A program made the position numbers and the translations under genes. The notes under the pieces were generated by a model that did no database searches, was not told the origin of the DNA, and saw nothing but the letters and a program-made list of their open reading frames with translations. This document shows, in pieces, positions 1 through 8,622 of a stretch of 17,647 nt of DNA (its first letter is position 1; the number at the start of each line of letters is the position of its first letter). This DNA comes from an uncultured Bacilli bacterium (GTDB lineage Bacteria; Bacillota_I; Bacilli_A; RF39; UBA660): assembly GCA_944331885.1 (NCBI GenBank), contig CALVJF010000010.1, positions 1 to 17,647 of the forward strand. The letters are read 5' to 3'.

Positions 1-1176
1 TGTGGAAATTATGGAGGAATATTTGGGGAATATTTACTTCAATTTAGTGAATTTAGTAACATTGAATTTAAATTCCGCAAATACAATTCTGTAACAGATT
101 TTAGTAAAGCAATTGAAAATAACGATATTGATTTATATTTTGACTACTATAATTTAAATTATGATTATCAAGAAGCTAAAACAGCAATTAATTTAAAATT
201 TTATATAGTAGCTCCTAATAGCGATGATATAGCTATAAAATCCCTAAAATCACTTGAGGGCCAAACTGTATATGCCTTATCAAATTCTAAATTAGCCAAT
301 TATCTAAAACAAAGTGTTAAATTAGATTTAAAGACTTATGATAATGAAAGTGAATTAAAAAAGATAGCTCGTAAAGGAAAATTGATTGCTATAGATACTC
401 AAAATTACGAATACTATCACACTAATAGTTTAGAAGATTATTCTATAAGGTATACTGAATCAAGTAACATTAACTATGGCTTTAAAATAAATGACAATCA
501 AGCATTTATTAAATTATTTACTAAATTTATTAATACTTTAGATTCTGATAAAATAATAACAGCAGGCTTATATAATCATGAAGTAACACTTGCTAAAGGA
601 AGTACACTTGGTAATATAGCAAAATATACTTTATTAGTATTTGCTGCATTAACTTTTCTCGGAGTAATGTTATATCGTTCAAGTAAAAGAATAAAAATAG
701 CTACCAAAATTAAGAAAGACTATAAAATTAGATATATTGATCAATTAACTTCTCTGAAAAATCGTAACTATCTTACTGAAAATATTGCTAATTGGAATAA
801 AAATACTATTTATCCCCAAGCAGCAATTATTGTCGATTTAAACAATTTACAAGAAATCAATGATACATTGGGTTATGAACATGGAGATACTCAAATTAAA
901 GCTGCAGCAAATATTTTAATTAAAACCCAAATTGATAATTCTGACATTATTCGAACAGATGGAAATGAATTCTTAATTTATTTAGTTGGCTATCAAGAAA
1001 AACAAATTGTAAATTATATTCGCAAGTTATATAAAGAGTTTAAAAATCTTCCTTACGAACATGGAGCTGCAATCGGATATAGTATGATAACTGATGATAT
1101 AAAGACTATAGAAGATGCAATGAATGAAGCCGTAGAAGATATGCGTACAAAAAAAGAAGAAATAATTGAGGGATAG
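1..1176 (+). CDS. Membrane sensor with solute-binding domain and degenerate GGDEF domain (5' end outside window)
   Basis: The frame is open from base 1 to a TAG at 1174-1176, so the gene starts before the window; 391 residues are visible. Residues about 1-200 resemble the second half of a family 3 extracellular solute-binding domain. One membrane segment follows at about 205-225, then a cytoplasmic GGDEF-like domain with the family DxLT-LxNR opening (YIDQLTSLKNR) and the VDLNNLQEIND segment. The signature is DGNEF instead of GGDEF (bases 958-972): the first Gly is Asp and the metal-binding Asp/Glu is Asn. The inhibitory RxxD site is also not intact. Known family role: diguanylate cyclases make c-di-GMP from two GTP. 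Inference: this copy is probably inactive or a nucleotide-binding sensor that reports an extracellular ligand. The next gene starts 1 nt after its stop, so the two are likely co-translated. Confidence 0.85.
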   Translation, partial: CGNYGGIFGEYLLQFSEFSNIEFKFRKYNSVTDFSKAIENNDIDLYFDYYNLNYDYQEAKTAINLKFYIVAPNSDDIAIKSLKSLEGQTVYALSNSKLANYLKQSVKLDLKTYDNESELKKIARKGKLIAIDTQNYEYYHTNSLEDYSIRYTESSNINYGFKINDNQAFIKLFTKFINTLDSDKIITAGLYNHEVTLAKGSTLGNIAKYTLLVFAALTFLGVMLYRSSKRIKIATKIKKDYKIRYIDQLTSLKNRNYLTENIANWNKNTIYPQAAIIVDLNNLQEINDTLGYEHGDTQIKAAANILIKTQIDNSDIIRTDGNEFLIYLVGYQEKQIVNYIRKLYKEFKNLPYEHGAAIGYSMITDDIKTIEDAMNEAVEDMRTKKEEIIEG

Positions 1177-1177
1177 T

Positions 1178-2032
1178 ATGAAAACAATTAAAGATTATTG
1201 GAAAAACTTTTGGGCTGTCTTTTGGCAACCAGATATGTTGATTTTACCTGGTCAATTAGCTTTCTTCTTTTTTTTATCAGTTGTTCCAATAATTACACTT
1301 ATTAGTTATGGAGCATCATATTTACATTTATCAATCGATTTTATTTCTAACTTTCTCGTTAAAGCTTTTGGCCATGATATTGCTAATTTAGTTATTCCAA
1401 TTGTTAGTAATCAAAATTTATCAACTGGATATTTAATAACATTATTTGTCGGTTATTTTATTGCATCTAATGGTGCAGCTTCAATAATTGTTGCATCAAA
1501 TAAAATATATGGTATCAAAGATTCTGGCTTTATTAAAAGAAGAATTAAAGCTATTATCATGACTTTATTTATAGTTTTACTTTTCTTATTTATGTTAACA
1601 GTACCATTATTTGGAGATAAAATAATCGATTTAGTAGAATATGTAAATTTAAATGCTCGCATTACTGAGAGAATAGTTTTAGTATTTAAAGTTTTAAAAG
1701 GTCCAGTATCGTGGTTTATTATATTTCTATTTATAAAAATCCTATTTACAATGGCTCCCGATCGTAAAATACCTAGTTCATATGTAAATTATGGTGCAAT
1801 ATTTACTTCTATAAGTTGGGTCTTAGTTACAACTATATATTCATATTACATTAATAACTTTGCTCGCTATGATGTATTTTATGGTGGTTTAGCTAACATC
1901 GTTATCCTAATGCTATGGGTTTATTTACTAGCTTATATATTTGTTATTGGTATTGGATTAAATTACCACAAGGAAGAAATAATTTTGAAAAAAACTGGTA
2001 TTATAGATGTTAAAAAAAAGCAAAAAATATAA
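1178..2032 (+). CDS. YihY/BrkB-family integral membrane protein
   Basis: This 284-residue polytopic membrane protein has about six hydrophobic segments, near residues 20-45, 85-110, 125-150, 175-195, 205-230 and 240-265. The YihY/BrkB (UPF0761) signs are the Pro-rich first helix (LPGQLAFFFFLSVVPII), the APDRKIP loop before the fifth helix, and YGGLANIVILMLWVYL in the last helix. The molecular role of the family is not settled; older ribonuclease or serum-resistance labels do not fit a pure membrane protein. I chose the ATG at 1178 because GAGGG at 1168-1172 sits 5 nt upstream; a TTG at 1166 would give four more residues but lies inside that site. It follows the GGDEF-like gene after 1 nt and ends before a two-way terminator, so these two genes close one operon. 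Confidence 0.88.
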   Translation: MKTIKDYWKNFWAVFWQPDMLILPGQLAFFFFLSVVPIITLISYGASYLHLSIDFISNFLVKAFGHDIANLVIPIVSNQNLSTGYLITLFVGYFIASNGAASIIVASNKIYGIKDSGFIKRRIKAIIMTLFIVLLFLFMLTVPLFGDKIIDLVEYVNLNARITERIVLVFKVLKGPVSWFIIFLFIKILFTMAPDRKIPSSYVNYGAIFTSISWVLVTTIYSYYINNFARYDVFYGGLANIVILMLWVYLLAYIFVIGIGLNYHKEEIILKKTGIIDVKKKQKI

Positions 2033-2091
2033 ATAGGTACTAATGTACCAAGATTTAATATTAGAATAGTATTTAATGTACTAATGATATT

Positions 2092-2131
2092 AAAAAAGAT
2101 GTTAACTACCTTTGTTAACATCCTTTTTTTT
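2092..2131. terminator. Bidirectional Rho-independent terminator
   Basis: GATGTTAAC at 2098-2106 pairs perfectly with GTTAACATC at 2114-2122 around a 7-nt loop. An A-run lies on the left and eight Ts follow a C on the right, so it can work in both directions. It ends the YihY-type gene on the plus strand. On the minus strand it contains the last codons and the stop (2102-2104) of the convergent gene. Confidence 0.85.
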
Positions 2132-2500
2132 CATTAATAATGCATAATCTTCAATAATCATTGGACATTCAATATCTTCTATTTTATACAATAAACCATT
2201 TTGTGCCATATAACCAATAGATTTTAAACAGCGAACTGCATCAGTCAAAGCAGCCAAATTGTCTTTAAGCCTTAAACTTTTTATAATTTTATAAATTTCT
2301 TCACAATCACTTAATAACTGAGTCGGGAATAAAAATTCTTCTATAATTTCTTGAACACTATATCCACATAATAATAGTTGTTGATAATAAGAGCTTAAAA
2401 TTAAATAATTGAATAAAGTATTATTTGTATTTTGATCTAAACAGCATAGTAAATTTTTATGTTCGTCATATGCTTCTTCTATACTTAGTACTCTAATCAT
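2102..2500 (-). CDS. Uncharacterised 132-residue protein
   Basis: I do not recognise this family. The 132-residue protein is soluble-looking and mostly helical by composition, with no signal peptide, membrane segment or obvious catalytic motif. It has a CC pair near residue 20 and further Cys residues. An upstream TTG at 2539 gives 13 more residues but has no ribosome-binding site. I prefer the ATG at 2500 because GGGTGG lies just upstream and a good promoter (TTGTTT, 17 nt, TATATT) would start transcription near 2512, after the TTG. That leaves a leader of only about 12 nt. The gene is convergent with the YihY-type gene and divergent from tex. Its last codons form one arm of the shared terminator. 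The clean frame, promoter and start site argue that it is a real gene. Confidence 0.7.
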   Translation of the reverse strand: MIRVLSIEEAYDEHKNLLCCLDQNTNNTLFNYLILSSYYQQLLLCGYSVQEIIEEFLFPTQLLSDCEEIYKIIKSLRLKDNLAALTDAVRCLKSIGYMAQNGLLYKIEDIECPMIIEDYALLMKKKDVNKGS

Positions 2501-2518
2501 TAAACCACCCACATAATC

Positions 2519-2547
2519 AATATAGTATGCAATCGACAAAAAAACAA
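2519..2547 (-). promoter_or_regulatory. Promoter of the uncharacterised minus-strand gene
   Basis: On the minus strand, TTGTTT (2542-2547) and TATATT (2519-2524) are separated by 17 nt, close to the sigma-A consensus. Transcription would start near 2512, just ahead of the GGGTGG ribosome-binding site and the ATG at 2500. Confidence 0.6.
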
Positions 2548-2555
2548 TAAAAAGA

Positions 2556-2585
2556 TAGACTTAGCATAATAGAATTTAGTATAAT
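2556..2585 (+). promoter_or_regulatory. Probable promoter of tex
   Basis: A perfect TATAAT at 2580-2585 has TAGACT (2556-2561) 18 nt upstream, a 4-of-6 match to the -35 consensus. Transcription would begin about 10 nt before the ATG at 2602. It diverges from the minus-strand promoter with only about 10 bp between the two -35 boxes. Confidence 0.5.
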
Positions 2586-2601
2586 TAAATTGGTGAACAT
2601 G

Positions 2602-4728
2602 ATGAAAGAAATAATAGAAGATTTAAGCAAAACAATAAATTTACAATCAAAACAAATATCAGCAGTTTTAGATTTACTTGCTGAAGGAGCAACAATTCCT
2701 TTTATAGCTCGCTATCGCAAAGAAAGAACTGGCAACTTAAATGAAGATCAAATTCGTGCTATTGAAGAACAATATCGTTATCAAACAAATTTATTCAATC
2801 GTAAACAAGATGTTATCCGACTAATTGATGAAAAAGGTCTATTAACTGAAGAAATTAAAAACAATATACTTAATTGTCAAAAATTAACTGAGGTAGAGGA
2901 CATATATCGCCCTTATAAAGAAAAGAAAAAGACTAAAGCTAGTGAAGCAATCAAAATGGGTTTAGAGCCATTAGCCAAAATGATAATGAGCTTTCCAACT
3001 AACGGCTCCTTTGAAACAATGTGTAATAAATATGAAATGCCGATTGAAACGGCTTTAGAAAATGCTGGTTACATTATAAGTGAATGGATAAGTGATAATG
3101 CTTATTATCGTAAATGGATTCGTCAAAAAATTTATAACACCGGTCAAATTGTAAGTAAAGTAAAAAAAGGTGCTGAACAATTAGACGAAACTAAAATATA
3201 TGAAATGTATTACAATTTTAATGAGCCTATTAAATTTGCTAAACATTATCGAATTTTGGCATTAAATAGAGGTGAAAAAGAAAAAATACTTACTGTATCA
3301 TTAAATTATAATATTGATGAAATCACCACTTACTTAGAGCAAAAAATTATCAAAAATCCTGACTCTTTTGTTGTTGAATTAGTGAAAAATTGTATTAAAG
3401 ATGCTTTAAAAAGATTAATTTTACCAAGTATAGAACGTGAAATTCGCAGTGAACTAACTGAAAAATCCGAAACAATTGCCATCAAAACATTTGGTATAAA
3501 CCTTGAACATTTACTATTGACAAGGCCATTTAAAAAAAGTCGTATTTTAGGCTTTGATCCTGCTTTTAGAACAGGCTGTAAGTTAGCTGTCTTAGATGAG
3601 TCAGGTAATTTAGTAGATATATCAGTTATTTATCCTCACGAACCAAAAAATGATAAAGTTGGTGCCACCAAAACATTACGTGAATTGATTACCAAATACA
3701 ATATAGATTTAATTGCTATTGGCAATGGTACCGCCTCTAGAGAAAGCGAGGCATTTGTTGCAGAAGCTATCAAAGGATTAAATGTTAAATATATCATTGT
3801 TAGCGAAGCCGGAGCTAGCGTTTACTCCGCAAGCGAACTAGCTAAAGAAGAATTTCCTAATTTATCTGTTGAGCAAAGAAGTGCGATTAGCATTGGGAGA
3901 AGAGTTCAAGACCCATTATCAGAATTAGTTAAAATTGAACCTAAATCGATAGGAGTCGGAGAATATCAACATGATGTTAATCAAAAAGAGTTAGAAAGCA
4001 GCCTTGACTTTACTGTATCAAAAGTAGTCAACGAAGTTGGTGTAAATGTTAATACTGCTTCTAAAAGTATTTTAAAATATATATCTGGTTTAAATAAAAA
4101 AGCTATTGATGCTATTATGGAGTATAAAACTCATCAAGAATTTAAAAATCGTGAAGAGTTAAAAAAATTAAAAGGATTAAGCACTAAAATGTATGAACAA
4201 GCCGTTGGCTTTCTGCGAATTCCAACTAGTAGCAACGCGCTAGATCATACGGGAATTCATCCAGAAAGTTATAACATAGCAACGCAAATTTTACAAAAAT
4301 ATTCGCTTGACTTAAAAAATATTAATTCTGAAGAATTTAAAATGGCTTTAGAAAAATTAAATCCCGAATCTTTAGCTCAAGAATTAAATAGTGATTCTTA
4401 TACTATTGAGGATATTATTAAAGAATTAAAGCACCCAGGTTTAGATCCCCGTGAAAATTTAGAAGCACCTGTTTTAAAAAGTGACATTCTTCATATCGAG
4501 GATTTAAAACCAGGTATGGAACTACAAGGTACTGTCCGTAATGTTGCCTCTTTTGGCGCATTTGTCGACATAGGACTAAAAAATGATGGCTTAATACATA
4601 TTTCCAAATTAAGCAAAAATTTTGTTAAAAATCCAATTGACATAGTAAATGTCGGCGATATTATTACATGTTATGTAGATAGTGTCGACTTATGTAAAAA
4701 AAAGGTATCCCTAAGTTTAATTAAATAA
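2602..4728 (+). CDS. tex: Tex-type RNA-binding transcription accessory protein
   Basis: This is a complete, normal-length Tex family protein (708 residues). In order it has the N-terminal helical region with the family stretch IPFIARYRKERTG at about 32-44; a YqgF/RNase H-like domain opening at about 314 with GFDPAFRTG; helix-hairpin-helix repeats at about 478-545 (VGVNVNTAS onward); and a C-terminal S1 RNA-binding domain at about 638-705 (GMELQGTV, FGAFVDIG, GLIHIS). Tex proteins bind nucleic acid in the cytoplasm and affect transcription; nuclease activity is not established for most members. Two ATGs lie at 2599 and 2602. I prefer 2602 because GGTGA at 2592-2596 is then 5 nt away. A frame-extending TTG at 2590 lies inside or before the binding site. 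It heads the envelope block, 33 nt before the LTA-type gene. Confidence 0.95.
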   Translation: MKEIIEDLSKTINLQSKQISAVLDLLAEGATIPFIARYRKERTGNLNEDQIRAIEEQYRYQTNLFNRKQDVIRLIDEKGLLTEEIKNNILNCQKLTEVEDIYRPYKEKKKTKASEAIKMGLEPLAKMIMSFPTNGSFETMCNKYEMPIETALENAGYIISEWISDNAYYRKWIRQKIYNTGQIVSKVKKGAEQLDETKIYEMYYNFNEPIKFAKHYRILALNRGEKEKILTVSLNYNIDEITTYLEQKIIKNPDSFVVELVKNCIKDALKRLILPSIEREIRSELTEKSETIAIKTFGINLEHLLLTRPFKKSRILGFDPAFRTGCKLAVLDESGNLVDISVIYPHEPKNDKVGATKTLRELITKYNIDLIAIGNGTASRESEAFVAEAIKGLNVKYIIVSEAGASVYSASELAKEEFPNLSVEQRSAISIGRRVQDPLSELVKIEPKSIGVGEYQHDVNQKELESSLDFTVSKVVNEVGVNVNTASKSILKYISGLNKKAIDAIMEYKTHQEFKNREELKKLKGLSTKMYEQAVGFLRIPTSSNALDHTGIHPESYNIATQILQKYSLDLKNINSEEFKMALEKLNPESLAQELNSDSYTIEDIIKELKHPGLDPRENLEAPVLKSDILHIEDLKPGMELQGTVRNVASFGAFVDIGLKNDGLIHISKLSKNFVKNPIDIVNVGDIITCYVDSVDLCKKKVSLSLIK

Positions 4729-4732
4729 CAAG

Positions 4733-4741
4733 TGGTATAAT
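4733..4741 (+). promoter_or_regulatory. Extended -10 promoter before the LTA-synthase-like gene
   Basis: TGGTATAAT is a TGnTATAAT extended -10 element in the 33-nt gap after tex. No good -35 box is seen, which such promoters tolerate. Transcription would begin near 4748, giving a very short leader before the ATG at 4762, so the envelope genes need not depend on tex transcription. Confidence 0.5.
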
Positions 4742-4761
4742 AAAAATATGAGAGTGATAAA

Positions 4762-6702
4762 ATGAAAAGAAGAATTTATATTGGCTTTGTCTATTATTTA
4801 ACATTAATCTATTTAGAAATAGTTTTTAGAGTAGTATGTACTGAAAATATTTTTCCCATTACTTTTATTAACAATTTAATATTTCTTTTACCAGTTACTT
4901 TATTCTTGATAATTATCAGTAGTTTGCTAACTCCTAAAGTAAATGCTATTATTGCTAAAATAATAACCTTTATTTTATGTTTGTGGTATGCAATATGTTT
5001 AGTCTTTAAAAATAAATTTGGTGTATACTTTTCATTAAGTGCTATTGGTTTAGCAAATCAATTAAAATCATTTATCCATGATACAATATCAACTATTGGA
5101 AATAATATTATTTATATAATAATTCTATTTATACCATTTATTTTAATTATAATTTTCCGCAAGAAAATTATTTATCCACAATTAAATTCTAAATACTTAC
5201 TAGCAACCACTTTATGCATGGTAGTTAGTTATTTATTTTTTGTAGCTAGCATTCATATCAATAAAAACGAATCATATTCTTTATATAATTTATATTATCA
5301 AGTCGATAACCATGCGCTAACAGTTGAAAAACTTGGTTTAATGCCATCAACTATCATTGAAATAAAAAGAAATATTTTGGGCTTTGAAGAAAAATTAAAT
5401 GAGCCATTTTATATACCAGAAATTGATGAGGATATTAAAGATGAACCCCAAGAATTAGGATCTAATATTTTAGATATAGATTTTTCAAAATTAAGCTCAC
5501 AGACAAAAGATGAATTATTAATTCAAATGAATGATTATTTTGCTCAGGATCCAGGAACTAAAAAGAATGAATACACCGGAATGTATGAGGGAAAAAATTT
5601 GATTGTGTTTATGGCTGAAAGCTTTAGCCCTATTGCCATCACTCAGGAACTAACACCTACACTATATAAGCTAACTAATGAATCATTTGTTTTTGAAAAT
5701 TTTTACTCGCCAGTAATTTTAAGTACTATTGGTGGAGAATTTCAAGAACTAACAGGATTATATCCTAATTTAGGTTTATTAACTAATGTTTGGCGAAAAG
5801 GGAAAAATTATTATCCTTATGGTTTTGCCAATGTATTTAAAGAATTGGATTATCAAACTTATGCTTATCACAATAATCAATATAATTTTCAAGCTCGTGA
5901 CAAATATTTAAAATCATTAGGTTTTGATAATTATTTAGGATGTTATAGCGGCTTAGAGAAAAGAATTAATTGTACTATTTGGCCTCAAAGTGATGTAGAA
6001 ATGATTGAAAAAACAGTTGATGATTATTTAAAAAATGATCAACCATTTATGGTTTATTACGCTACAGTTAGCGGTCACATGGCTTATAATTGGGGTAATA
6101 AAATGAGTGCTAAGCATAAAGAAGCAGTTAAAGACTTACCATATTCTGAAGAAGTTAAAGCCTATATTGCTACTCAAATTGAATTAGATCAAGCCTTGGA
6201 ATTACTAATTACAAAGTTAGAAGAGTCTGATAAATTAGATGATACTGTAATCGCTTTAGTAGCTGACCACTATCCTTATGATTTATCGGTTGATCAAGTA
6301 AATGAGGCTTCCAGTTATGAAAGAGACAGTATTGTTGAAATAAATCACAGTAATTTTATACTATGGAATAGTACAACTAAAACTACTAAAATTTCCAAAA
6401 TAGGTAGTCAAATAGACGTTTTACCAACATTACTAAATCTTTTTGGTGTTGAGTATGATTCACGTTTAATAATAGGTAAAGATATACTCGCAGATAATGA
6501 GGGATTAGCAATTTTTTCTAACAATAGTTGGATAAGTGATTTAGGCGTTTATTATAGTAATTCTAATAAGTTTATCCCTAAAGAAAATGTTGAAGTTCCA
6601 GATAATTATGTTGAAAATATGAATAAAATAGTTCGAACAAAAATTAACATGAGTAAATATATAATGCAAGAAGATTATTATCGTTATGTTTTTTCAAAGT
6701 AA
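4762..6702 (+). CDS. LTA synthase family membrane sulfatase-fold enzyme
   Basis: The protein has 646 residues. Five hydrophobic segments (about 5-23, 34-56, 62-83, 114-132, 145-163) anchor a large extracellular alkaline-phosphatase-fold domain starting near 275. The catalytic set of LtaS-type enzymes is visible: metal-binding Glu286 in MAESF, nucleophile Thr322 in STIGGEF (LtaS has KTSDSEF there), His439 in VSGHM, and Asp502-His503 in ADHYPYD. Family role: such enzymes take glycerol-phosphate from phosphatidylglycerol to build lipoteichoic acid or a related polymer on the outer face of the membrane. The exact substrate cannot be read here. The segment between the helices and catalytic domain (about 210-270) is acidic. 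AGAGTG precedes the ATG. asnB starts 12 nt downstream, so the two are almost surely co-transcribed. Confidence 0.88.
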   Translation: MKRRIYIGFVYYLTLIYLEIVFRVVCTENIFPITFINNLIFLLPVTLFLIIISSLLTPKVNAIIAKIITFILCLWYAICLVFKNKFGVYFSLSAIGLANQLKSFIHDTISTIGNNIIYIIILFIPFILIIIFRKKIIYPQLNSKYLLATTLCMVVSYLFFVASIHINKNESYSLYNLYYQVDNHALTVEKLGLMPSTIIEIKRNILGFEEKLNEPFYIPEIDEDIKDEPQELGSNILDIDFSKLSSQTKDELLIQMNDYFAQDPGTKKNEYTGMYEGKNLIVFMAESFSPIAITQELTPTLYKLTNESFVFENFYSPVILSTIGGEFQELTGLYPNLGLLTNVWRKGKNYYPYGFANVFKELDYQTYAYHNNQYNFQARDKYLKSLGFDNYLGCYSGLEKRINCTIWPQSDVEMIEKTVDDYLKNDQPFMVYYATVSGHMAYNWGNKMSAKHKEAVKDLPYSEEVKAYIATQIELDQALELLITKLEESDKLDDTVIALVADHYPYDLSVDQVNEASSYERDSIVEINHSNFILWNSTTKTTKISKIGSQIDVLPTLLNLFGVEYDSRLIIGKDILADNEGLAIFSNNSWISDLGVYYSNSNKFIPKENVEVPDNYVENMNKIVRTKINMSKYIMQEDYYRYVFSK

Positions 6703-6714
6703 AGGAGAAGTATT

Positions 6715-8532
6715 ATGTGTGGAATAGCCGGATTTGTAGGCCCAACCAAAAATAAAAAAACAATTTTAAAACAAATGACAGATCGTATTGCCCATCGCGG
6801 TCCAGATAGCGAAGGCTTTTACATTGATGAATTAGCAGCATTAGGACACCGTCGCTTATCAATAATCGATTTATCTACCGGAAATCAACCAATGTATAAT
6901 GAAGATGAAAGCATAGTAATTATATTTAATGGTGAAATTTACAATTATATAGAATTGCGTGCAATTCTTCAAGAAAAACATCAATTTAAAACTTCTTCCG
7001 ATACTGAAGTCTTAATTCATGGTTATGAAGAATGGGGTAGTGAATTAACTAAAAAATTACGTGGCATGTTTTCATTTGCTATATGGGATAAAAAAAATGA
7101 AACTTTATTTATAGCTGTTGATAACTGGGGAATAAAACCATTGTATTATTATCAAAATGAAGATACATTTATGTTTGCTTCAGAAATTAAAGCCTTTCTT
7201 GATCACCCAAAATTCAAAAAAGAATTTAATGAATCATTATTATCAGCTTATTTGTGCTTTAATTCTACACCAACTACAGAAACATTTTTTAAGGGTGTAT
7301 ATCGTTTAGAGCCTGGTTATCAACTAACATATAAAGATAATGCTATAAATATTGAAAGATATTTTAAATTAGAATTTCAAGAAAAGGAAGAACCTATTTC
7401 CAAAATTACAGCAGATATTTCTAAAGCAATGAAAGATTCAGTAGACCATCATCAAATTGCCGATGTTGAAGTTGGATCATTTTTATCAAGCGGTATTGAC
7501 TCATCATATTTAGTTTCTCTAGCTCGTCCTGACAAAACATACACAGTTGGTTATGATAACCCTAAATATGATGAAATATCCTATGCTCAAGATTTAACTT
7601 CTAAATTGGGAATTGAAAATAAATCCAAAAAAATTACCAAAGAAGAATACATGAAAGCCTTTCCTAAAATTATGTATCATATGGATGAACCATTAGCAGA
7701 TCCTTCAGCAATTGCATTATACTTTGTAGCTCAAATAGCTAGCCAAGATGTCAAGGTAGTAATGTCTGGTGAAGGAGCAGATGAATTATTTGGAGGTTAT
7801 AATAGTTATCGTGAAGAAATTGATCAAAACTGGTATATGAAAATTCCTTTCTTCTTACGCCATCTAGCTTCAAATATTGTTAGTGTTTTTCCTGAAGTTA
7901 GAGGATTAAATTTCATTTATCGTCGTGGCCAAAAGTTAAAGGATTATCACATTGGTTTAGGAAGAGTATTTAGAGATAAAGAAGCTATGAATATTATAAA
8001 TCTAAAAAATCAAATTCATACCAAAGATATTGTAGCTCCATACTACCAAGAATATCAAAATTGCTCAACCATGATTCAAAGACAGGTAATCGATTATCAT
8101 TTTTGGTTAGTTAGAGATTTTCTTCATGCTGTGGATCGTAATACTATGATGTTTGGTTTAGAGGCGCGAACACCATTCCTAGATTTAAAAGTTTACGATA
8201 TAGCTAGAAGATTACCAACATCTGCCAAAATTAGTAAAGAAACTACTAAACCAGCCTTACGCCAAGCGGCCAAAAAAGTAATCCCTAATGAATCTTATAA
8301 AAAGAAAAAATTAGGCTTTCCTGTTCCATTGAGAGAATGGATGCGTGAAGATGATTTATATCAAGAAATAAAAGATAAATTTAATTCGCCCATTGCCAAG
8401 AAATACTTTAAAATAAAAAAAATAAATAAGTTATTAGAAGATCACAAAAATAGGAAAAAAGATAATTATAAGAAAGTGTGGACAATTTATACTTTTATAG
8501 TATGGTATAAACAATTTTTTGAAGAAATATAA
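6715..8532 (+). CDS. asnB: Glutamine-hydrolysing asparagine synthetase (AsnB type)
   Basis: This is a complete class II glutamine amidotransferase of 605 residues. Cys2 in MCGIAGF is the N-terminal nucleophile that frees ammonia from glutamine, with RGPDS and the NGEIYN loop in the same domain. The C-terminal ATP pyrophosphatase domain carries SSGIDSS at 258-264 and later GEGADELFGGY. Textbook activity: aspartate + glutamine + ATP to asparagine. Some homologues in mDAP-containing Gram-positives (B. subtilis AsnB, L. plantarum AsnB1) instead amidate the mDAP of peptidoglycan. The neighbours here, an LTA-type enzyme 12 nt upstream and a DNPR-type MurE downstream, make that role worth considering, but sequence alone does not decide it. 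The start is well supported by AAAGGAG. The stop codon lies inside a terminator-like hairpin. Confidence 0.93.
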   Translation: MCGIAGFVGPTKNKKTILKQMTDRIAHRGPDSEGFYIDELAALGHRRLSIIDLSTGNQPMYNEDESIVIIFNGEIYNYIELRAILQEKHQFKTSSDTEVLIHGYEEWGSELTKKLRGMFSFAIWDKKNETLFIAVDNWGIKPLYYYQNEDTFMFASEIKAFLDHPKFKKEFNESLLSAYLCFNSTPTTETFFKGVYRLEPGYQLTYKDNAINIERYFKLEFQEKEEPISKITADISKAMKDSVDHHQIADVEVGSFLSSGIDSSYLVSLARPDKTYTVGYDNPKYDEISYAQDLTSKLGIENKSKKITKEEYMKAFPKIMYHMDEPLADPSAIALYFVAQIASQDVKVVMSGEGADELFGGYNSYREEIDQNWYMKIPFFLRHLASNIVSVFPEVRGLNFIYRRGQKLKDYHIGLGRVFRDKEAMNIINLKNQIHTKDIVAPYYQEYQNCSTMIQRQVIDYHFWLVRDFLHAVDRNTMMFGLEARTPFLDLKVYDIARRLPTSAKISKETTKPALRQAAKKVIPNESYKKKKLGFPVPLREWMREDDLYQEIKDKFNSPIAKKYFKIKKINKLLEDHKNRKKDNYKKVWTIYTFIVWYKQFFEEI

Positions 8533-8548
8533 TTTTATATTTCTTTTT
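8522..8548 (+). terminator. AT-rich terminator-like hairpin at the end of asnB
   Basis: AAGAAATAT (8522-8530) pairs with ATATTTCTT (8537-8545), and five Ts occupy 8544-8548. The stem includes the start of the asnB stop codon. It is nearly all A-U pairs, so termination may be partial. The promoter before murE fits a break here. Confidence 0.5.
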
Positions 8549-8596
8549 AAGTGTCAACTAATAGTTAAATATATATTAAGATAGGTAAAATAGTAA

Positions 8597-8602
8597 TATA
8601 AT
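8597..8602 (+). promoter_or_regulatory. -10 box before murE
   Basis: A perfect TATAAT lies 20 nt before the start codon, with a weak -35 candidate (TATTAA, 8574-8579) 17 nt upstream. Together with the hairpin after asnB, it suggests murE can be transcribed on its own. Confidence 0.45.
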
Positions 8603-8622
8603 ATTAATAAAGGAAGTGCATT

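Noticed and set aside
2036..2049. GGTAC-TAAT-GTACC hairpin just after the YihY-type gene
   Set aside because: The 5-bp stem has no T-run after it; the stronger hairpin at 2098-2122 explains termination.
4748..4765. Five-codon frame (MRVIK) whose TGA overlaps the ATG of the LTA-type gene
   Set aside because: It has no ribosome-binding site of its own and would sit at the very 5' end of the transcript; AGAGTG within it serves the main gene.
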